Assembly (NCBI GenBank): GCA_905221605.1
Contig: CAJNDS010002501.1
Coordinates: 1,203,501-1,267,500 of the forward strand
DNA length: 64,000 nucleotides
Source: Symbiodinium natans
Taxonomy: Eukaryota > Sar > Dinophyceae > Suessiales > Symbiodiniaceae
Direction of reading: 5' to 3'
Position 1 is the first letter of the stretch; each line of letters opens with the position of its first letter. The notes below the pieces were generated by a model. That model was not told the origin of the DNA. It searched no databases and was given only the letters and a program-made list of their open reading frames with translations. A program made the position numbers and the translations under genes. This document shows positions 1-10,354 of this stretch, piece by piece.

Positions 1-19
1 AGAAGCTAGAGCGCGGAGA

Positions 20-541
20 ATGGATAACCCCGAGCGGCTCGATGCGGACAAGCTTCGGGTCATGGCCGCACGGGTAAGCCGCAGCGCGAATGGTGCAACT
101 GGCATGTCCCCGCCAGTCGCTGGGAGGAGAGCCCGCGCCAAGCCGAGACATCGAGATCTCCAGCGTACCGACGCACCAGGCCTCTCGCACAGTCAGTCGC
201 CCGACACACTTGCAGACTGCCAGAGCTCAGTTTGCAGCGGTGCATTGCAGTGCATGCCGCTGGACATTCCGACCTCACACTTTGTTGCCTTCGCACGCTT
301 GCGCTGGTGCCTCAACTTCTACTCGAGTTTTGCCAAAGCGGAGGCACCGGCGCAACAGATGGTGGAACAAGTAGGTTGTCCTTTCGTGTCCATTGATGTC
401 GTGGTCTCTCGGTTGCCGGTCGCAGGTGTGTCTCGAGCAGCGCTTGACGTGGAACTTGCTTGGCACGACATGGACCACGGTGAAGATCGTGACCAAAGCG
501 GCTTGAAAGTGCTCGCTGGCACTTATCGTCGTGACCGATAA
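20..541 (+). CDS. Open frame of unknown function, possible exon
   Basis: A 173-codon open frame in GC-rich, non-repetitive DNA at the left edge. The N-terminal half is basic and low in complexity; the second half is more protein-like, with hydrophobic stretches around residues 80-140. I recognise no domain. Open frames in other phases overlap it, so GC content alone could keep it open. It may be an exon of a gene starting outside the window or a chance frame. Confidence 0.25.
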   Translation: MDNPERLDADKLRVMAARVSRSANGATGMSPPVAGRRARAKPRHRDLQRTDAPGLSHSQSPDTLADCQSSVCSGALQCMPLDIPTSHFVAFARLRWCLNFYSSFAKAEAPAQQMVEQVGCPFVSIDVVVSRLPVAGVSRAALDVELAWHDMDHGEDRDQSGLKVLAGTYRRDR

Positions 542-806
542 ACCGTGGCTGTGCGAGGCACTACACGCTTAAGTTGCGCGTGTGTTGGTTCACGCTTCTG
601 GCGAACCGGATGTGCAGAATGAGAATACGTTAACTCATCTGTACTTTGAGACAACTATTATGTCGCGAATGGCTCAAGCATCAGACGGCAGATGCTACAA
701 CAAATTTTTCGAAATGGTCTACATGATGACATGTGCTCTTTGATCATAATACAGATGATGTTGTTTTGGAGTCTGTGTGGAAAGAAAGAGAAAGGAAAAC
801 AGAGAC

Positions 807-930
<124 letters not shown>

Positions 931-965
931 AGCATGAACAATATGACGAGGAAGTAAAGACGATG

Positions 966-1149
<184 letters not shown>

Positions 1150-1435
1150 TTCTTCATCATCTTCCACTTCATCATCTTCAACCCGAACATCGACGAGTGT
1201 CGACTTCTTGCATGATCTCCTAGACAGGTCTAGAAAGCACATGCGTGACGAGAAAAAAACCTTAAATCCTTAATCCCTAAGTCCCGCTGTCTTAGTAAGC
1301 GCTGCCCTAATTCACGCAAACCCAAGTCTCAGCTTCCAAACAAACCCTATTTAAGCCGCCACGGGGAGGGGGGGGGAGGGCGGTGCGGGACGACTGAAAG
1401 TTCAAGGCCAGGGCATTCCTGCCAGCCACGCTCAC

Positions 1436-1640
1436 CTAAAAAACTGCATTCGGGTTTAGGTGGGTTTAGGCTTTAGGGTTTAGAGTCCCTAGCAATTAAG
1501 TCTCCATTGCAACAGTAATTGGAGTTTGGTAGGTAGTTACACGTAGGTTTACAGTTTAGGGGTGAGGATTAAGGCTTAGGGTTCAGGATGAGTTTAGGGT
1601 TTTTAGGGTACCGCAGGCTCTTATCAGCCCTAGGGTCTAG
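1436..1640. repeat. Degenerate TTTAGGG island
   Basis: Repeated GGTTTAGG, GGCTTAGGG and GGGTTTAGAG words on the plus strand. It lies immediately upstream of the first candidate exon of the gene at 1.7-3.2 kb and has no open frame of its own. Confidence 0.8.
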
Positions 1641-1683
1641 GTTTTGTGTATTCTTCTTGGGATAAATCCCGAAACAAGAAGAG

Positions 1684-1848
1684 GCAGTCGACGACCGCGG
1701 CCCCCAGTTCAAGCTCACAAACGGAAGGGTTTCTTCCAATTCACATAGTTTCGGGCTTCGGGTTTTTCTAGGGCAACTTAGCAGGTATTCTGGTGTGGAG
1801 ACCCAGATGAAATCCAACCACGCACCCCAGCGGTACCCATGCCCGCGA
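1684..1848 (+). CDS. Candidate exon 1 of gene A
   Basis: Open frame entered after AAGAAGAG with phase 0, beginning Ala-Val-Asp-Asp-Arg-Gly and reading through a mixed, non-repetitive sequence rich in Ser, Asn and Gln until the flanking TTTAGGG sequence brings a stop. Sequence composition differs clearly from the telomere-like DNA around it. I do not recognise the product. The 3' boundary is not resolved. It is the first of five forward-strand exon-like islands between 1.7 and 3.2 kb. Confidence 0.45.
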
Positions 1849-1939
1849 CTTTATAGGGTTTAGAGTACTGACACAGAATTGTGAAATACGGGGTCGAATT
1901 TTGTGGTTGGTTTGGAAGTGGAGTGTGAGCTAACTTGAG

Positions 1940-2001
1940 GCATCATGTTCCTGATCCTTGCCAACATGGTGATTCTTGGCGCGGAGGCAGTCTGCTCGGC
2001 T
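1940..2001 (+). CDS. Candidate exon 2 of gene A (hydrophobic)
   Basis: A short island encoding a strongly hydrophobic stretch (Met-Phe-Leu-Ile-Leu-Ala-Asn-Met-Val-Ile-Leu) after a TTGAG acceptor, followed directly by CCCTAA-type repeat. It could be part of a membrane segment or signal sequence. Assignment rests on composition and on its position between repeat islands. Confidence 0.4.
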
Positions 2002-2301
2002 CCAAAAACCCCCAACCCTAAGCCCTAAACATGCTACAAACCCTGAAACCCGAAACCCTAAACCCCAATCCTAAACCCCAAACAGGGTTCGGTTTGGGTG
2101 TGGAGTTTAAGGCTCAGCTTCTTGGCTCAAGGGGTTGCAGACTCCTAAACCCTAAACCCGAAGCCTGAACCCCAAGGGCTTGTGGACCTCTAAAGCGCTA
2201 GGGTTTATGGGGTTAGGGTATAGGGTTTAGGGACCCTAAAACCCCAAACTCCAAACCCACTTCAAAAAAGTACATATCAAGCCCCAGTGGCTTGTGCTCA
2301 G

Positions 2302-2360
2302 GTGGACACAGTGCGGTGGCTGCCACCCACTGAAGAGCCGGACAGTTCGCTTTTAGCTTG
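2302..2360 (+). CDS. Candidate exon 3 of gene A
   Basis: Bounded by TGCTCAG and a GTTTGG donor. It encodes about 19 residues with a Val-Asp-Thr-Val-Arg-Trp start and an acidic Glu-Glu-Pro-Asp centre. The following intron begins with degenerate TTTAGGG on the plus strand and then switches to CCCTAAA. Confidence 0.5.
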
Positions 2361-2604
2361 GTTTGGGGTATAGGGTCTGGGGTTTTGGGCTTAGGGTTTA
2401 GGGTTACCGAACCCGAAGCACCAAACTCCAAACCGTAAACCTTACAAACCCTAAGCCTAAGCCCTTAACTCTTTTTTCGGATATCGTGTCTCATATATCT
2501 TTAGGCTTTAAGCAGAGTTGAACTTGGGGTTTTGGGTGCAGGGTGTATAGAACAAAGAGGATTTCCGTAACCTTGCCGATCACAGGGAAACTGCGGGGCG
2601 GGCC

Positions 2605-2731
2605 CAAGAAAGCAAGGGTATAGGGTTTAGGGTTTAGGGTTTAGGGATTAGGGGTTAGGGTTTACGGTTTAGGGTTTAGGGATTAGGGTTTAGGGTTTAG
2701 GGTGTAGGGTTTAGGGTTCAGGGTTTAGCAG
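2605..2731. repeat. TTTAGGG array ending in a splice acceptor
   Basis: About fifteen near-perfect TTTAGGG units, the densest array in the left part of the window. It ends GGTTTAGCAG directly before the next candidate exon, so the array appears to form the 3' end of an intron rather than a chromosome end. Confidence 0.9.
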
Positions 2732-2893
2732 CTGAAGACCCTGAATCCCAAGATCTTTTTGTTGTCCCACGCGCTGCTTCTTGCGGTATCCTCTCCAAAC
2801 CAGTCTCGTGCAAGAACGAGAGTTGCTTCCATCAAAAATCTGCTGGCGTTGCGCTGTCAGACTGCGAGGCCAAAACAGATAACAACCCCACAA
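2732..2893 (+). CDS. Candidate exon 4 of gene A
   Basis: After the GGTTTAGCAG acceptor the frame beginning Glu-Asp-Pro-Glu-Ser-Gln-Asp (after two bases) stays open for about 53 codons to a TGA near 2894. It has four cysteines and mixed composition. A second frame is also open here, so the phase is uncertain. The downstream intron starts with CCCTAAA repeats. Confidence 0.45.
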
Positions 2894-2929
2894 CTTGATG
2901 CTCTGTGCAGTCTACACACCATCCGCAAG

Positions 2930-3060
2930 CTAAACCCTAACCCTAAACCCCAAACCCCAAACCCCAAACCCCAAACCTCAAACCCCAAACCACCCTAAGC
3001 CCTAAACCCTAGACCCTAGACCCTAAACCCTAAACCCTAAACTCTGAACCTAGACCGTAG
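2930..3060. repeat. CCCTAAA/CCCCAAA island
   Basis: C-strand telomere-like units, many degenerated to CCCCAAA and CCCTAGA. It occupies the gap between candidate exons 4 and 5 of gene A. Confidence 0.9.
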
Positions 3061-3119
3061 AATCCAAACCCTAAACCCGAACCGCCGTAAACCCCAACCC
3101 CAAGGCAGTAAAACTCAAG

Positions 3120-3224
3120 TCACTGACTCGGACAGACTCAGAGGTCGGCGACATGAAGCTTGAAACCCCCTGCAAGGGGCTCCTTGTCATGCGCTTCGGC
3201 CACACATATGTTGCCTTCGTGTAA
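3120..3224 (+). CDS. Candidate last exon of gene A
   Basis: Entered after AACTCAAG at phase 0. It encodes 34 residues including Gly-Asp-Met-Lys-Leu-Glu and a hydrophobic Leu-Leu-Val-Met-Arg-Phe stretch, ending with TAA at 3222-3224. This is the most protein-like piece of gene A and is a plausible C-terminus. Product unknown. Confidence 0.5.
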   Translation, partial: SLTRTDSEVGDMKLETPCKGLLVMRFGHTYVAFV

Positions 3225-3714
3225 CCATGGTGCCAAGAAAACAGCATGGCGTAAGGGGGCGCAAGGGCGAGCGCAAGGGCGAAGAACCCCAAGCTCTACA
3301 ATCAGGCCGTCTGCTAGAACTCTACCCAGGCTCTCAAAGCTTCAAGCTCTAGAGTCGTCTATTACTTCCAGTACTAAGCTCGTACTACGAAACAGTGACA
3401 ATCCAGCCAGCCTATGGAAACATCGCGTCTAGTGCTTAGTACAACCTCAGAAAAGCTTGTCGGTACCACGTTTTGTAGTTGGCATGTTTGCCGGCATGGC
3501 CGAACACTAGCACGGCGCAAGGCGGTCGCGTGTAGTGGGGTGGAGTCTTGCAGACGTGGCAGTTTAGTTCGTTAACTTCCACAACAAAAACAGGACATCG
3601 CAGAATCAACGAGAGATCTGTATGCGCCCGTGAATTATTGGCGAGGCACATTCCAGATTCGAAGGACCCGGCTTCAGATGCTATACCTAGCAAGCCTCAG
3701 CGGCATCGCCTCTA
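3225..3714. other. Spacer with no supported gene
   Basis: Short open frames only. One, around 3604-3715, is mixed in composition and runs into the next repeat array, but no splice signals decide it. Confidence 0.4.
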
Positions 3715-4830
3715 TATACCGGCCAGTATCACCGGCGTCGCCGCTCTAGCCACGATGAGAAGGAAAACCGTCGGCGCCGCCCTTAGGAAATACAATGTCA
3801 TCGGCGCCGCCGCTACACGCCAGCAAGCATCATCGGCGCCGCCGCTGTGTCAGCTAGGACCATCAGCGTCGCGAGTATGCCAGCAAGCATCATCGGCACC
3901 GCCGCTATATACAAGCCAGTACCATCTGCGTTGGCGCCGCCACTACATGCCAGCAAGCATCATCGGCACCGCCGCTCTATACCAGCAGACACCGCCGGCA
4001 TCGCCGCTATAGAGGCAAGTACCATCGGCGCCGCCACTTTCTGAAGCATAACCATCGGCCCCACCATTAGGAAACCAAACGTCATTGGCACCACCAGCAA
4101 GCGTCATCGGCGCCGCCGCTGTGTAAGCCCGGACCATCGGCGTCGCAACTACTGAAGCAAGTGTCATCGGCCCCGCCGTTAGGATTTTAAATGTAATGTC
4201 ATCGGCACCGCCACTACATGCCAGCAAGCATCATCGGCACCGCCGCTATATGCCAGCAGACACCGCCGGCATCCCCACTATAGGGGCAAGTACCATCGGC
4301 GCCGCCGCTTTCTGAAGCATAACCATCGGCCCCGCCATTAGGACATCAAGCGTCATTGGCACCACCAGCAAGCATCATCGGCGCCGCCGCTGTGTAAGCC
4401 AGGACCATCAGCGTCGCGAGTATGCCAGCAAGCATCATCGGCACCGCCGCTATATATACAAGCCAGCACCATCTGCGTCGGCGCCGTCGCTACATGCCAG
4501 CAAGCATCATCGGCACCGCCGTCATATACAAGCAAGCACCATCGGCGTCGCCACTACTGAAGCAAGTGTCATCGGCCCCGCCGTTAAGATTTTAAATGTA
4601 ATGTCATCGGCGCCGCCACTACATGCCAGTAAGCATCATCGGCACCGCCGCTACATGCCAGCAGACACCGTCGGCATCGCCACTATAGGGGCAAGTACCA
4701 TCGGCGCCGCCGCTTTCTGAAGCATAACCATCGGCCCCGCCACTAGGACATCAAGCGTCATTGGCACCACCAGCAAGCATCATCGGCGCCGCCGCTGTGT
4801 AGACATACATATCATTGGCGTTGTCACCAT
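3715..4830. repeat. Higher-order tandem array of CATCGGCGCCGCC modules
   Basis: Basic modules of roughly 35-45 bp share the core ATCGG(C/A)(G/A)CCGCC, many containing the GGCGCC palindrome. They are ordered into larger units: the landmark AACCATCGGCCCC recurs at 4050, 4321 and 4726, spacings of 271 and 405 bp. Frames on both strands encode repetitive peptides that follow from the repeat; I see no gene signal. Confidence 0.9.
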
Positions 4831-4919
4831 AGGAGCAAGTACCACCGGCACCGTGACTTTGAGAAGCAGAACCATCGGGCCTGCCATCAGGAAATGTCGC
4901 GTCATCAGCGCAGCTCTAC

Positions 4920-5515
4920 ACAAACTTGGTTCTCCGCCCTGGGTAAACTCTCGCAATTTTTTGTAAACTCTCGCAATTTTGTTTTGCAAGAACATTTTCC
5001 GAGTTTCAGTCTGATTTTGCATATGAGTGTAAACGAAATCTTGTGGCCATTGCTTGCGTCTCTTCCCTGGGCGAGCCATCGCGATTCTTGCCATATAGTT
5101 TTGCATATGGACGTGTTTGTCGACATTAACTTCGGTCTCCGCCCTGGGCAATCTCTGGTAATTTTTTTCAACAATAGATGTTCTGAATGCACACAAAAGT
5201 TTTTCAGTATAGCTTTGCATTGCATGGGCATGTGTTTGTCGACACTAACTGGGGTCTCCGCCCTGGGCAAACTCTCGTGTTTTTTCAAGCAGGTTTCAAG
5301 AATGTATAGGCAATCTTGTAGCCGTGGAGTGTCTTCCCTAGGCGAGCCATCGCGAAGTTTTCAATACAATTTTGCTTATGCATGTGTTTGTCGACACTGT
5401 CTCGGGTCTCCGCCTGGGTAAATTCTAGCCATTTGTTTTCCAGGAAGATTTTCTGAATGTAAACGAAGTCTTGTAGAAGTGGCTTGAGTCTCTTCCTCCG
5501 GCGAGCCATCGCGAT
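4920..5515. repeat. Alternating two-module degenerate repeat
   Basis: Two related modules alternate: GGTCTCCGCCCTGGGCAA (about 4926, 5134, 5254, 5406) and CTTCCCTGGGCGAGCCATCG (about 5064, 5335, 5490). Between them are T-rich spacers with recurrent TGTTTGTCGACA and TTTTGCATATG. Spacing is 70-150 bp. The modules align with one another and probably descend from one sequence. Confidence 0.8.
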
Positions 5516-5605
5516 GCACGAAGCACATTTTCTACGCAAGGTGCTGCTGGAGTTTTTGGCTTCTAGCTTGTTGTTCCATCCAGTCTTACTTGCTTGCCAG
5601 CTGCG

Positions 5606-5710
5606 ATGGCGGCTTTCGCTCAGAACTCGCCTTACAGCGCGCTGCTGGGCCAGCAAGTCCTTTACACTGGGCAGAATGGCCAGGCCACTATGCCCAGCTC
5701 ATCTAACACA
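5606..5710 (+). CDS. Probable first coding exon of the RRM gene (gene B)
   Basis: ATG at 5606 in a good context (GCGATGG) opens a 35-codon frame rich in Gln, Ser, Asn and Gly, typical of the flexible N-terminus of an RNA-binding protein. Two phase-0 donors fit: a GC donor at 5684 (57-nt intron) or GT at 5711 (30-nt intron, improbably short). Linking it to the RRM exon at 7.4 kb is inferred from strand and order. Confidence 0.5.
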
Positions 5711-5740
5711 GTTCAACATTTTTTTTGTGTCACAACATAG

Positions 5741-5791
5741 AAACGCGACAGCGCGCCCACCGTGCAGGCCGCCATGTGGACGCCTGGACGG
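5741..5791 (+). CDS. Second exon of gene B
   Basis: Seventeen in-phase codons between a CACAACATAG acceptor and a strong GTACGT donor at 5792. The peptide is mixed (Lys-Arg-Asp-Ser-Ala-Pro-Thr-Val-Gln). Phase 0 on both sides matches the preceding exon. Confidence 0.5.
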
Positions 5792-6069
5792 GTACGTGCA
5801 GCTGGGGATCGGTACCAGCATCCACACCAACTACCAAGACAATCTTGGATGGGTCGGTTCGATGCTTAGTAAAATCTTCCAGGTCTAAATTTAAAACGTC
5901 AAAATTCAAAACGTGTGAGGCTGCAAAACCGAAAGGCCGAGAAGACAAAACTCTGTCGAAGGTCCCCATCGGTACCAAGTCCTCGGCGCATCTCCTCTTC
6001 CTGTTCAGCTGGACCTTGCAGCAGGCGAATATATGTAGTGCAGCCCACAAGAGTTTATGTGGTGATGTA

Positions 6070-7205
6070 GAGTCATTTATGTGTTTCATGTTTATGGTAT
6101 TTTGAGCAAAACCACTTTGGGAGGCTGTTTGTCGGTTTTTATCCATATGAGGTTTGGGTTTCTTAAGTTTTAGGGTTTAGGATGAAGTCTTCAGCAACTC
6201 ATTTTCTTTATTTTGTGTCAATTGCTGATTAGGTTGGTTTGGATGTGTGATTTTGCGAGTATTTTGAGTCGAAACATTCGGGGAGGCTGTTTGTCGAGTT
6301 TTTTTCCATATGAGGTTTGGGTTTCTTAGGTTTTAAGGGTTTAGGATGAAGTCTCCAGCAAGTCATTTTCTTGAATTTGGGACTTTTGGTGATTTAGATT
6401 GGTTTGGATGTGGGATTTTGAGAGTATTTTGAGTCCAAACATTCGGGGAGGCTGCTTGTCGAGTTTTTTCCATATGAGGTTTGGGTTTCTTAGGATGAAG
6501 CCTCCAGCAAGTCATTTTCTACATTTTGGGCCTTTTGGTGATTTAGATTGGTTTGGATGTGGGATTTTGAAAGCATTTTGAGTCGAAACATTCGGGGAGG
6601 CTGTTTGTCGATTTTTTTTCATATGAGGTTTGGGTTTCTTAAGTTTTGTAGGGTTTAGGATGAAGCCTTCAGCAAGTCATTTTCTACATTTTGGGCCTTT
6701 TGGTGATTTAGATTGGTTTGGATGTGGGATTTTGAAAGCATTTTGAGTCGAAACATTCGGGGAGGCTGTTTGTCGATTTTTTTTTCATATGAGGTTTGGG
6801 TTTCTTAAGTTTTGTAGGGTTTAGGATGAAGCCTTCAGCAAGTCATTTTCTTGAATTTGGGACTTTTGGTGATTTAGATTGGTTTGGATGTGGGATTTTG
6901 AGAGTATTTTGAGTCCAAACATTCGGGGAGGCTGTTTGTCGAGTTTTTTCCATATGAGGTTTGGGTTTCTTAGGTTTTAAGGGTTTAGAATGAAGCCTCC
7001 AGCAAGTCATTTTCTACATTTTGGGCCTTTTGGTGATTTAGATTGGTTTGGATGTGGGATTTTGAGAGTATTTTGAGTCGAAACATTCGGGGAGGCTGTT
7101 TGTCGATTTTTTTTCATATGAGGTTTGGGTTTCTTAAGTTTTAGGGTTTAGGATGAAGTCTTCAGCAACTCATTTTCTGTATTTTGGGTTTTTCGTGGAT
7201 TCAAT
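6070..7205. repeat. 165-bp minisatellite, about seven copies, probably intronic
   Basis: The landmark CATTCGGGGAGG occurs at 6275, 6440, 6589, 6754, 6920 and 7084, spacings 165, 149, 165, 166 and 164, plus a divergent copy near 6108. Each unit has a T-rich stretch, CATATGAGGTTTGGGTTTC and a telomere-like TTTAGGGTTTAGGATGAAG. The 149-bp copy lacks the AGTTTTAGGG piece. It sits between the N-terminal and RRM exons of gene B. Confidence 0.92.
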
Positions 7206-7314
7206 AATACTGTTTTTGTGCGGGATTTTGAGTGTGTTCTGAATAGAGAGGTTCTGAGAGTCAAACCCTGAAATTCGGACTTTGCCGCTATGCTTTTTCT
7301 TTGAGAGGCAGCAG

Positions 7315-7373
7315 GGTTCCAGTTACTCCGCCAGCAGCACCTCGTCGCGACCGGAGTCGCTCAGCACCCCGAG
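7315..7373 (+). CDS. Possible RS-rich exon of gene B
   Basis: After a pyrimidine-rich stretch and GAGGCAG the frame reads Val-Pro-Val-Thr-Pro-Pro-Ala-Ala-Pro and then Arg-Arg-Asp-Arg-Ser-Arg-Ser, an RS-type segment that would fit a splicing-factor-like protein. The donor and phase to the next exon do not resolve by eye. Confidence 0.35.
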
Positions 7374-7417
7374 GCCTTTTGATTTCTCGTGCAAAGGACT
7401 TTTCTCTTAGGACTTAG

Positions 7418-7757
7418 GAGGTTCTTAAATGCTGGACAGGGCCGCGCACGCTCTTTGTGAGAAACCTTCCCGGGAACGACACCGAGCGACTGACGCGCGA
7501 CTTCAGTTGCAAGGGCGACGTGGAGAGCGTGCAGGCAGCGAATTTTCTTGTCTGCTTGACGTTGCATGACCACGCATACAGCGCTGTAAATCACATGACG
7601 ACACTCTCGAATAAGGTCTGGGACCAGGAGGGCTCCGGCTACGTTGGCCTTGTCAAGTACAAGACCTGCGAGCAAGCCGCGAGTGCCCTGAAAGATTGGA
7701 ACCACAGTTACTATCGGGGACAGCAGCTCAGAATCGAGTACGCTCGACGGGGGTAGA
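7418..7757 (+). CDS. RNA-recognition-motif exon (C-terminal end of gene B)
   Basis: The frame from 7418 to the TAG at 7755-7757 contains an RRM: an RNP2-like Thr-Leu-Phe-Val-Arg-Asn-Leu-Pro near its start, then Gly-Asp-Val-Glu-Ser, an RNP1-like Gly-Tyr-Val-Gly-Leu-Val-Lys-Tyr, an alpha-2 Glu-Gln-Ala-Ala-Ser-Ala-Leu, and the usual terminal Gly-Gln-Gln-Leu-Arg-Ile-Glu-Tyr-Ala. The segment between beta-2 and beta-3 is about 25 residues longer than usual and may hide a short intron at about 7525-7581. The acceptor is TCTTAGGACTTAG. The domain family binds single-stranded RNA, so a role in mRNA processing or control is likely. The specific protein is not recognised. Confidence 0.8.
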
Positions 7758-8035
7758 TCTTCGTGTTCGTTTAGGATCCCTAAAAATGCAAGGCGTCAGT
7801 GCTCAAGGTACCTTTCGCAAGATCTCATCCCCAGCTGCGCCCACAAGCCGAGCAAAGCCGGTAAACTCGCAGATCCGCGTTTCTCGCCCTTCAGCCACGA
7901 GTGCTGAAAGATGGGTCGTGGTTTTGCGCGTGCAGTCGTGAAGAGCTCGCAAAATCGGGAAGTTCATGTTTGTAGACGTCGCTATGTTTCGCAACAATCT
8001 CTGTCATCCTGAAATCCAAAAAACTGCTTGAAATC
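7758..8035. other. 3' flank of the RRM gene, no further gene seen
   Basis: Short frames only. No canonical polyadenylation signal is obvious after the stop codon. Confidence 0.4.
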
Positions 8036-8310
8036 CATCTCCGCTCTTGTATCTGCTCTCCACTTTCTTGTTCCCCTGCCCTTTTGCCCCCTATCCTCGC
8101 TCTCGTGTCCTTTCTCTTCACTGTCTTGTCTCACTGCCTTTGTCCCCGCTCTTTTTTCCTCCCCGCTCAATTGTCCACTGTCTCTGCTTTTTTGTCTGTC
8201 GCTTGTCACCCTGTCCCCTGTCACCTGTCCCCGCTCTCTTGTCTCTTGTCCCTTGTCCCCGCTCTCTTGTGTTTTGTCCTTCTCTCTTGTCCCGTTAGTT
8301 CTTTTTCTCT
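8036..8310. repeat. Pyrimidine-rich degenerate repeat (CTTGTCCCCGCTCT)
   Basis: Strand-asymmetric C/T tract made of loosely repeated TGTCCC, CTCTCTTGT and CCCGCTC words. All three plus-strand frames are open through it, which shows the openness comes from base composition. Confidence 0.85.
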
Positions 8311-8375
8311 CTAGAGGGGACGGAATTCAGCACGGATAGAGGGAGCAGCGTTTCTGTTTTTTGTTTACGGTGTGT

Positions 8376-8530
8376 GAAGAAGGTGAATCAAGCACATGTA
8401 TAAGGTCGCGTGAACTTGTTCTGCCCACCTGCCTCCAGCCCTGACATCCACAAGGTGGGATGCAGGGTAGGGGGACAACGCGCAGGGGCAACCGGCTTTC
8501 AAGGGCTGCGGCCACAGCCTGGCTTCAGCA
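8376..8530. repeat. Direct repeat, left copy (partner at 9065)
   Basis: About 150 bp beginning GAAGAAGGTGAATCAAGCACA, repeated at 9065 with a 689-bp offset and scattered substitutions. The ~530 bp between the copies is GC-rich and holds only overlapping open frames on both strands. Confidence 0.9.
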
Positions 8531-9064
8531 CCCCCCTCGGCCTGCCATCCGGAGGCAGGACGCTCTTCACAAGCTGTCCATCCCTTCCGGGGGGCGAGCA
8601 TCTGCACCAACACATGCTGTAGCATCGCATTGCGCTGCTCCCGCCCTGTCCCCGGCAGTGGGCCGGCTACGCAAACTCTGTCCAAGATCCGCCGTCCACG
8701 GGCGTAAACCCAAGCATTTGGCATCACTCAAACGAAAGCGCGCCCGTACACTACACTGCGCCAAGGACCGCTTACGCGCCTGAAGACGATTTCTGCCTTT
8801 CGGCTCCCTCACCTTCCTCCGCCAGGGCAGCCTTCCCTTACAACCAATGTCCCGCGTCTCCTGGAAAATGGTGCCGTCGCCATCGCAGCCCCCCTCCATC
8901 CTTCAGTCCCATCGCAGCAACATTGCAATTGCGGCGGCGTGGAATTTGACGAAGTCCTCCAAGCAGTAAGTCACGTTCTGGCACGGTGTAGCGGACGCGC
9001 TTCTTTGCAGCGCGTAGCTTTTTCACACGCGTCTTCGCGCTTAGGCCATTGGGCATCATAACCT

Positions 9065-9215
9065 GAAGAAGGTGAATCAAGCACATGCATAAGGTCGCAT
9101 GAACTTGTTCTGCCCACCTGCCTCCCGCCCTGACATCCACAAGGTGGGATGCAGGGTAGGGGCAACGCGCCGGGGCAACTGGCTCTTAAAGGCTGCGGCT
9201 ACAGCTTGGTTTCGA
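9065..9215. repeat. Direct repeat, right copy (partner at 8376)
   Basis: Matches the segment starting at 8376. The arrangement could be a segmental duplication or the two ends of a small decayed element; no target-site duplication is evident by eye. Confidence 0.9.
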
Positions 9216-9834
9216 GCAGTGTGGTTTTGGCTTATGCGTTTTCAGCGACAAACAGGCGCAAGGGCTAATCCACTAACGGATTTCATGGGTTGATCGAGTA
9301 ACTGCTGTCTCTGCCGGCTCGGCCGAAAGTTGCTGGCTCGAACCCGCAAGCCCTTAACCGACACAGAATTAGGGTCCAGGTTTCCTTGCTGGAACCTAAA
9401 ACCCTAGAGTATGGCTGCAAGGTGTATTAACTTCTAAACCCCTGTGAACTCAGACCCCTGAAAATCTTCATAAGAGCCTAATGAGTGTTAAGGCAAGATC
9501 GTCAGGTCCCTCATGATACAACGGGTTTCTTGACTGAGTGTCTCATCCTGCGTTCGCCTCCTTTGCGCCTCACAGAGCAACCAAGGCCGGCCGAATAAGT
9601 TTTGCATTGCAGGGCACCGCTCTAATCCTAAACTCTAAGCCTTGTTCTAAAGCATACCGCCCTAACCCGAACCCGAAACCCTACCCCAAACTAAGCCTGT
9701 ACACAGTGGCACCCTTTACTTATCGGCGGTAGCCGACGACAGGATCACTTGCCGGAAGGATGTGTCACATAGGGAAAGATAACCGAAACTTGCACTGACT
9801 TGGCATCTACATGCCATTGTGTTATGCTTTGTCA
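9216..9834. other. No gene seen; scattered CCCTAAA words
   Basis: Contains weak telomere-like words near 9380-9410 and 9620-9690 and no convincing coding frame. Confidence 0.4.
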
Positions 9835-9945
9835 TTGCATCTTTTTATATCTTTTTTATAACTTTCTTTATCTTTTTGAATCTTTTTCTATCTTTTCGTA
9901 TCTTTTTTCTATCTTTTCGTATCTTTTTTTGCAGATTTTTATAAG
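9835..9945. repeat. T-rich repeat of ATCTTTT(CGT)
   Basis: Tandem TATCTTTTCGTATCTTTT-type words. A second block of the same words lies at 11525-11630, so two sites 1.7 kb apart share this sequence. Confidence 0.85.
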
Positions 9946-10354
9946 ATTTCTGTGTCATCTCATCAATCATAGATGCACGCATGACATGCGCATAAACATG
10001 TGAGGCGTGAAAAAGAATCTCCACTTCAAGCGCAGGCTGACTTCAACAGAGGTCAAGAAGCTGTACCCAATTAGGATTTAGGATTTAACATTTACGGGAT
10101 TTAAGTCCAGAAACGGAGGGGTCACCAGAACCATCTATCTCTGCACAAGAAAATTGCATTTTTACTATGGATCTAAGCGTCCTCGGACAGCAGGTGCTCA
10201 GCAGCAGCAGGTGCCAAGTCGTTTAGGGTTTAGGGCTTAGGGCTTAGGGCTCTTTTTATCATATATATATATATCTTTGTATCTTTTCAAGTGATTTTCA
10301 CTCAATAAAAAAATGTCTACTTTAATTTTTTTCAAAGCACTTTCGTCACACTCT

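Noticed and set aside
2118-2135. Relic of the dinoflagellate spliced leader (TTGGCTCAAG)
   Set aside because: Only about ten bases match and the context is telomere-like repeat; chance is likely.
9290-9360. tRNA-like segment (GGCTCGAACCC)
   Set aside because: The T-arm-like word is not accompanied by a cloverleaf or a proper anticodon arm.
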